Below are positions 5,648-5,972 of a stretch of DNA of 5,972 nt, piece after piece. Within the stretch, counting starts at the first letter, position 1; each line of letters starts with the position of its first letter. The position numbers were made by a program, and so were the translations under genes. Below the pieces are notes generated by a model, which saw only the letters and a program-made list of their open reading frames with translations, was not told the DNA's origin and made no database searches. Source of the stretch: MGBC113645 sp036308445 (GTDB lineage Bacteria > Bacillota_I > Bacilli_A > Erysipelotrichales > Coprobacillaceae); the NCBI GenBank assembly GCA_036308445.1, contig JAXJVS010000084.1, positions 1 to 5,972 of the forward strand, read 5' to 3'.

Positions 5648-5774
5648 AAGACAATATTTATATCCTGAAGAATTCCATGAAGGATTCTTTAGATTGAGTG
5701 TTGGTATAGAAGATGTAGAAGATATTATTGAAGATATTCATCAAGCTTTAGAAAAAATAGGGTTTAGCTCATAA
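5643..5774 (+). pseudogene. C-terminal fragment of a Cys/Met-metabolism PLP-dependent enzyme
   Basis: In the frame ending at TAA 5772-5774 the DNA reads YPEEFHEGF followed by FRLSVGIEDVEDIIED and IHQALEKIGFSS. The R-L-S-V-G-I-E-x-x-x-D-I-I-x-D-x-x-Q-A-L pattern is the hallmark C-terminus of the cystathionine gamma-synthase / beta-lyase / methionine gamma-lyase family, normally about 380-400 residues. Only about 40 codons remain; the PLP lysine and the rest are gone. The frame is open leftward to about 5610 but that part may be junction DNA, so the left limit is approximate. It has no start or ribosome site of its own. It was most likely left by a deletion joining the transposase remnant to this gene's 3' end. 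Which enzyme of the family it was cannot be told. Confidence 0.8.
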
Positions 5775-5794
5775 TATGAGTTAAACCCTATTTT
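5754..5794. terminator. Strong bidirectional terminator between convergent genes
   Basis: A stem of 19 pairs (5754-5772 with 5776-5794, one G.T pair) with a three-base loop includes the GGGTTTA/TAAACCC core. TTTTGTTT follows on the plus strand; the A-run 5752-5757 gives T residues on the minus strand. The stop codon of the PLP-enzyme fragment lies at the loop. It is the original terminator of that gene and serves the minus-strand aldo/keto reductase as well. Confidence 0.88.
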
Positions 5795-5807
5795 GTTTGA
5801 TATCTCA

Positions 5808-5972
5808 TCAAGGTAATTGTCTATTGTTTGCTAGATATAATGCATAAAAATCTTCTCTCGAAATCTTAATATCACATGCTTTAGCAAGATTTGCTAAATG
5901 TTTTGGATTAGTTGTTCCAGCAATTGGCTGCATACGACTAGGATGTCTTAAAATCCATGCCAATGACATAGC
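5808..5972 (-). CDS. Aldo/keto reductase, C-terminal part (cut by the window edge)
   Basis: The last 54 codons of a minus-strand gene: AMSLAWILRHPSRMQPIAGT, then TNPKHLANLAKACDIKISRE, then DFYALYLANNRQLP and TGA at 5810-5808. The segment LAWILRHP-x-x-MQPI-x-GTTNP is the cofactor-binding C-terminal region of YdhF-like aldo/keto reductases, and the LxREDFYxLYLAxxxxLP ending is typical of them. Unlike the reductase at 3002-4012 it has no cysteine tail. The catalytic tetrad and start lie outside the window. Confidence 0.88.
   Translation of the reverse strand, partial: AMSLAWILRHPSRMQPIAGTTNPKHLANLAKACDIKISREDFYALYLANNRQLP

Noticed and set aside
5644..5697. Short frame from ATG 5644 (MKDNIYILKN...)
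   Set aside because: It stops after 17 codons and is out of frame with the clear PLP-enzyme C-terminus that overlaps it.

Overview
The window is AT-rich and uses strong AGGAGG-type ribosome sites, TTGaca/TATAAT-like promoters and T-tailed hairpin terminators. This points to a low-GC Bacillota genome. The gene content (UvrX-type polymerase with YolD, an aldo/keto reductase with iron-sulfur cysteines, a bacterial TspO, an ISNCY/IS1202-type transposase) fits a gut anaerobe, possibly of the Erysipelotrichales/Coprobacillus kind. That placement is inference from style, not proof.

Left part (1-992, minus strand): the window opens inside the remains of an IS200/IS605-type element. A decayed Y1 transposase reading frame carries the HUH motif, and the subterminal hairpin of its left end lies just before it. 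This left end sits on the 3' end of a calcineurin-like metallophosphoesterase gene and supplies that gene's last codons and stop.

Middle (993-2764): the phosphoesterase is divergent from a two-gene operon encoding a UvrX/UmuC-type Y-family translesion polymerase and a YolD-family partner, whose start codons and stops overlap. The operon promoter is well formed. A perfect 11-bp inverted repeat is interleaved with it, one arm upstream of the -35 and one between -35 and -10, as expected for a repressor operator. This is the most interesting regulatory signal in the window.

Right-centre (2951-4944): a promoter drives an aldo/keto reductase with eight C-terminal cysteines, closed by a strong terminator. 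A five-helix TspO/MBR membrane protein follows, converging across a 13-bp-stem terminator on a RidA enamine/imine deaminase (minus strand).

Right end (about 5045-5972): upstream of ridA lies a decayed ISNCY/IS1202-like transposase (frameshift, two stops, only the N-terminal part left). It is fused to about 40 codons from the C-terminus of a Cys/Met-metabolism PLP-dependent enzyme, which is too short to be an intact gene. A strong hairpin terminator separates this from the 3' end of a second aldo/keto reductase on the minus strand, cut by the window edge.

Two mobile-element scars have therefore remodelled gene ends here. One swapped the tail of a phosphoesterase; the other accompanied loss of most of a PLP-lyase-like gene next to ridA, whose product typically detoxifies the enamines such lyases release. 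I see no CRISPR array, rRNA or tRNA, and no convincing wholly new system. The best lead is the unassigned operator over the polymerase-YolD promoter.
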